Shown piece by piece: positions 21,818-24,521 of a DNA stretch of 24,521 nucleotides. The first letter of the stretch is position 1, and every line of letters starts with the position of its first letter. Both the position numbers and the translations under genes were made by a program. Origin of the DNA: an uncultured Eubacteriales bacterium (GTDB taxonomy: Bacteria > Bacillota > Clostridia > Oscillospirales > CAG-272); the NCBI GenBank assembly GCA_958414825.1, contig CATYXQ010000028.1, forward strand, positions 1-24,521. Reading direction: 5' to 3'. Below the pieces are notes generated by a model. The model was given only the letters and a program-made list of their open reading frames with translations. It ran no database searches and was not told the DNA's origin.

Positions 21818-22804
21818 TTACGGCACGGTTGTGTGCGCAGCGGAAATTTTTTGCAGATAATTGAGAAATTCTCTGATAATATTGTCGGGCGAAACAATGC
21901 GGACAAGGCCGTCCAGACCGAATATCCATGCGAAAAACTGGGGGCTGGCAAATACGCGAACCGAGACGTCAAAAGTACCGTCATTTCGCTTGATAAATGC
22001 AGGCTCGATTCCGAAACGGTCGATAATAGCGCCGGCAGCTTCATTTTTGCAGCGCAGCGTCACAATGGTCTCTTCACCGCCGAACATGCCGAACATCTTT
22101 TGCCCGTAAACGCCCGCGTCGAAGTTGTGAAAGCGTTCCTCGCCCTCGCGCTGTGCACGCAGAATATCTACGTTTCCCATGCGATCCACGCGGTAGTGGC
22201 GAATGTCTTTTGCTTCGGCGGAATAGGAGATTAAATAATAATTTTCATCATCCCAAAGCAGCGCCCACGGGCTGACAACATATTGTTGGTTGCGACGCCG
22301 CTCGATCAGGTTTTTGTTTTCATCAAAATGATAGTAGCGAAAGGAAACCTGCCGGTTATCGCGGATGGCGGTGTGCAGCGCGTCTACCGTGTAGTAGATG
22401 GTTTCATTCGGCGCTTTTACACGGGATACGCAGATTTGCCGATTGAGTTCTGCTTCGCTGTATTTGCTGGTTTCGCGGCAAAGCTTGCGGATCAGATGAT
22501 CGCTTTTCTTGGCGGTTAGAAATTTTGCGGCCAGGATAATGTCCGCCAACGTTTTGAGTTCAGCCAGTTCGTAATCGCGCGTGTTGATATAATATCCTTT
22601 GCCCGGTATGCTTTCAATGTCTATGCCGTATTCGACCAGGGCGCGGATGTCATCGTATACGGCTTTTCGCTCGGCGCGAATACCGCGTTCTTCTAATTGC
22701 AAAAGCATATCTTTTACCGGCATGGGGTGCGCTGTGTCGGTTTCGCGGCGAAGAATATCCAAAAGGCAGAGAATCCGCAGTTTTTGATTTCGGGATTTTG
22801 ACAT
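21818..22804 (-). CDS. WYL-domain transcriptional regulator
   Basis: This 328-residue regulator has an N-terminal winged helix-turn-helix (about 1-75, with V-K-D-M-L-L-Q-L-E-E-R-G and A-V-Y-D-D-I-R-A-L). A WYL domain follows (about 140-225, V-S-P-W-A-L-L-W-D-D-E-N-Y-Y-L and H-Y-R-V-D-R-M), then the WCX C-terminal domain (about 235-320). WYL domains bind nucleic acid or small ligands and regulate diverse genes, including defence and DNA-repair loci. Here the gene follows deoD with only 9 bp between them, so it is co-expressed with purine salvage; a nucleoside- or stress-related signal is a guess. No clear ribosome binding site other than sequence at the end of deoD was seen. Confidence 0.9.
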   Translation of the reverse strand: MSKSRNQKLRILCLLDILRRETDTAHPMPVKDMLLQLEERGIRAERKAVYDDIRALVEYGIDIESIPGKGYYINTRDYELAELKTLADIILAAKFLTAKKSDHLIRKLCRETSKYSEAELNRQICVSRVKAPNETIYYTVDALHTAIRDNRQVSFRYYHFDENKNLIERRRNQQYVVSPWALLWDDENYYLISYSAEAKDIRHYRVDRMGNVDILRAQREGEERFHNFDAGVYGQKMFGMFGGEETIVTLRCKNEAAGAIIDRFGIEPAFIKRNDGTFDVSVRVFASPQFFAWIFGLDGLVRIVSPDNIIREFLNYLQKISAAHTTVP

Positions 22805-22813
22805 ATAGCGTTC

Positions 22814-23518
22814 TCAGGCGATTTCGAGTGCAAGCCGCATCATTTGCGTGAAAGTTGTTTCCCGCTCTTCGGCGCTGCATGATTCGCCCGTGCAGAGCGA
22901 ATCCGAAATCGTGCAGATGGCCAGCGCGTTTTTACCGGCGCGCGCGGCGTTCATATATAGTGCCGCGCATTCCATTTCTACTGCCAGAACGCCCATTTTT
23001 TGCCACATAAGCGTACTTTGCGCGTCATCATAAAACAGATCGTTTGACAGAATGTTTCCGACCTTTGCATCGATTCCGAGTTCGGCCGCTTTGTCAGTAA
23101 CTTTTTTCAGCAGCGTATAGCTTGCGGTCGGCGCGTAAACGCCGGGGAGTCTGAATTGTTCGGCATAAACGCTGTTGTAGCTTGCGCTCATGGCGATAAC
23201 GATGTCACGCAGATGAAGCGCAGGCGAAATTGCGCCTGCCGAACCGATGCGGATAATGTTTTCTACATTATAGAAGTGAAACAATTCATAGGAATAGATG
23301 CCGATAGAGGGCATACCCATTCCGCTGGCCATTACCGATACGGGTATGCCGCGATACGTGCCGGTGTAGCCCTGTACGCCGCGAACATTGTTGACGAGTA
23401 CGGGATTTTCGAGGAACGTGTCCGCGATGAATCGGGCACGCAGGGGATCGCCCGGCATTAAAACGGTTCTTGCAAAATCGCCGGGTTTTGCGGATATATG
23501 CGGAGTGGGTGTAGACAT
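22814..23518 (-). CDS. deoD: Purine-nucleoside phosphorylase, DeoD type
   Basis: The 234-residue enzyme splits purine (deoxy)nucleosides with phosphate into base and (deoxy)ribose 1-phosphate for salvage. Family motifs are V-L-M-P-G-D-P-L-R-A (about 20-29), G-M-G-M-P-S-I-G-I-Y-S-Y-E-L (about 66-79), I-R-I-G-S-A-G-A-I (about 87-95), V-E-M-E-C-A-A-L-Y for ribose binding (about 180-188) and T-I-S-D-S-L-C-T-G-E (about 203-212), whose Asp is the catalytic acid. The frame extends six codons further upstream, but the ATG at 23518 gives the normal DeoD N-terminus (M-S-T-P-T-P-H-I) and has AAGGAGG 6 nt before it. It is followed by the WYL regulator. Confidence 0.95.
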   Translation of the reverse strand: MSTPTPHISAKPGDFARTVLMPGDPLRARFIADTFLENPVLVNNVRGVQGYTGTYRGIPVSVMASGMGMPSIGIYSYELFHFYNVENIIRIGSAGAISPALHLRDIVIAMSASYNSVYAEQFRLPGVYAPTASYTLLKKVTDKAAELGIDAKVGNILSNDLFYDDAQSTLMWQKMGVLAVEMECAALYMNAARAGKNALAICTISDSLCTGESCSAEERETTFTQMMRLALEIA

Positions 23519-23567
23519 GAGGCGCCTCCTTGCCAAAATAAAATTCAGAATCGGATTTCGCGTTTGT

Positions 23568-23596
23568 AGTTTACCATATTTTTACTTTAAAAACAA
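23568..23596 (-). promoter_or_regulatory. Promoter for deoD-WYL
   Basis: On the minus strand TTGTTT (23591-23596), 17 bp and TAAACT (23568-23573) lie 50 bp upstream of the deoD start codon. Confidence 0.55.
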
Positions 23597-23750
23597 GAGG
23601 GCAAATCAAATCGGTACTAAAACATAAAAATAAATCTGTATTGATATAAATAATATGACCAATAGACAAATTTGTTAAAAAAATAACGATAAGTTCAAAT
23701 TATAGGAGCAAATTGTTTCTATATTTAGTAGGAAAGAACCTTTGGAGGCC

Positions 23751-23780
23751 TTGACTTATCTTGTTCATTCGCGCTATAAT
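23751..23780 (+). promoter_or_regulatory. Promoter for the PfkB-type kinase gene
   Basis: TTGACT (23751-23756), an 18-bp spacer and a perfect TATAAT (23775-23780) lie 61 bp upstream of the kinase ATG. Confidence 0.7.
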
Positions 23781-23841
23781 AAAATTGTAAAACAATGGGC
23801 GGCAAATGCGCTCAAACAATTTTGTATCGAGGTAAACAAAA

Positions 23842-24521
23842 ATGAAAAAAGTGGTCACTTTCGGTGAACTGATGCTCAGAATCACGCCTCCCGCACGGGA
23901 AATGATTCTTCAGACGCCGAACATGGTTTGCACCTTCGGCGGTGCAGAGGCAAACGTAGCGGTAGCGGTCAGCGCATACGGCGATTCGGCGAAATTCGTT
24001 ACGGCGCTCCCGAATAACGATCTCGGACGCGCTGCCATCAATGAGTTGCGCCGCTTCGGCATTGACACCAGCGCAATTAAGACTTCTGAAAAGCGCCTCG
24101 GTCTGTACTTTACGGAGACCGGTTCCAATATGCGTCCTTCCAAGGTTATTTATGACCGCGACAATACGGCGATTGCCGCTGTAAAGCCCGGTGATTTCGA
24201 CTGGGATGAGATTCTTGCGGATGCGGATTGGTTCCATGTCACCGGTATCACGCCCGCTCTTTCCGAGTCGCTCTGCGAAGCAACGCTTGAAGCGCTGAAA
24301 AAGTGCAAAGAAAAGGGCATTACGGTTTCCTGCGACCTCAACTACCGCAAGAAGCTTTGGAAATGGGGCAAGGAGCCTATTGAGGTTATGCCCGAGATTG
24401 CAAAATATATCGACGTTATGATTGCCAACGAAGAGGACTGTCAAAAGTGCCTGGGCATCAAGATGGAGACCGGCGTTGATTCCGGGAAGCTGAACACCGA
24501 GATGTATAAAGACCTTGCGAA
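23842..24521 (+). CDS. PfkB-family sugar kinase, probably 2-dehydro-3-deoxygluconate kinase (cut by window edge)
   Basis: The gene starts at ATG 23842 (GAGGT 8 nt upstream) and is open for 226 codons to the window end without a stop. The N-terminus VVTFGELMLRITPP, the substrate segment F-G-G-A-E-A-N-V-A-V-A (about 32-42) and L-P-N-N-D-L-G-R-A-A (about 56-65) mark a ribokinase/PfkB sugar kinase. The region with F-H-V-T-G-I-T-P-A-L and S-C-D-L-N-Y-R-K-K-L-W fits KDG kinases (KdgK), which phosphorylate 2-keto-3-deoxygluconate in uronate breakdown. The C-terminal catalytic GAGD motif lies outside the window, so activity cannot be confirmed. It has its own promoter, divergent from deoD. Confidence 0.85.
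   Translation, partial: MKKVVTFGELMLRITPPAREMILQTPNMVCTFGGAEANVAVAVSAYGDSAKFVTALPNNDLGRAAINELRRFGIDTSAIKTSEKRLGLYFTETGSNMRPSKVIYDRDNTAIAAVKPGDFDWDEILADADWFHVTGITPALSESLCEATLEALKKCKEKGITVSCDLNYRKKLWKWGKEPIEVMPEIAKYIDVMIANEEDCQKCLGIKMETGVDSGKLNTEMYKDLA

Larger units (their letters stand above)
23519..23841. other. AT-rich divergent region between deoD and the sugar kinase
   Basis: This 323-bp region contains the minus-strand deoD promoter and ribosome binding site, an AT-rich stretch (about 23600-23740) in which I see no gene, and the plus-strand promoter and GAGGT ribosome binding site of the kinase gene. Confidence 0.6.

Overview
The window looks like chromosomal DNA of a Gram-positive clostridial bacterium (Firmicutes, class Clostridia). 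The evidence is an IspH–ribosomal protein S1 fusion (an architecture known from Clostridia and Negativicutes), a T-box leader in front of pheST, AGGAGG-type ribosome binding sites, two TTG starts, a YitT/DUF2179 protein, a MurR/RpiR regulator and a SleB-like spore-type hydrolase domain. I cannot place it to genus. No tRNA, rRNA, insertion sequence, phage gene or CRISPR array was seen. Most genes are housekeeping.

Layout. 1-585 (minus): a DUF1934 (YwiB-like) gene followed by the start of holA. 788-1183 (plus): a small secreted SleB-like protein, convergent with rnr. 1174-3841 (minus): secG then rnr. 4097-5979 (plus): a GH43 glycosidase and an aldose 1-epimerase-like protein, a small sugar-use unit. 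5988-9834 (plus): a long structured leader with a phenylalanine T-box, then pheS and pheT. 9843-10063: a run of five or six inverted repeats. 10079-11941 (minus): an IbrA/IbrB-like pair (PP-loop PAPS-reductase-like protein plus ParB-like protein), the main accessory locus. 12328-13185 (plus): an unrecognised lipoprotein. 13230-15081 (minus): a YitT-family membrane protein and an EamA transporter. 15211-16161 (plus): a membrane-anchored alpha/beta hydrolase. 16322-21752 (plus): RpiR-type regulator, HI0933/BaiN-type flavoprotein, Cmk-PlsC fusion and IspH-S1 fusion, all tightly packed or overlapping. 21818-23518 (minus): deoD and a WYL regulator. 23842 to the window end (plus): a PfkB-type sugar kinase, probably KDG kinase, cut by the edge.

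The observations most worth a second look are: (1) two consecutive gene fusions, each with a sequence feature that could uncouple its halves. A nine-A run containing the in-frame heptamer A AAA AAC lies at the Cmk/PlsC junction, and a strong internal Shine-Dalgarno plus in-frame ATG lies at the IspH/S1 junction; (2) the IbrA/IbrB-like pair, with its own strong promoter and a leader inverted repeat, beside a dense hairpin array; (3) an extra folded module between a promoter and the pheST T-box; (4) a transcription terminator for rnr written inside the coding region of the convergent hydrolase-like gene. Promoters, terminators and RNA folds were read by eye and not computed.
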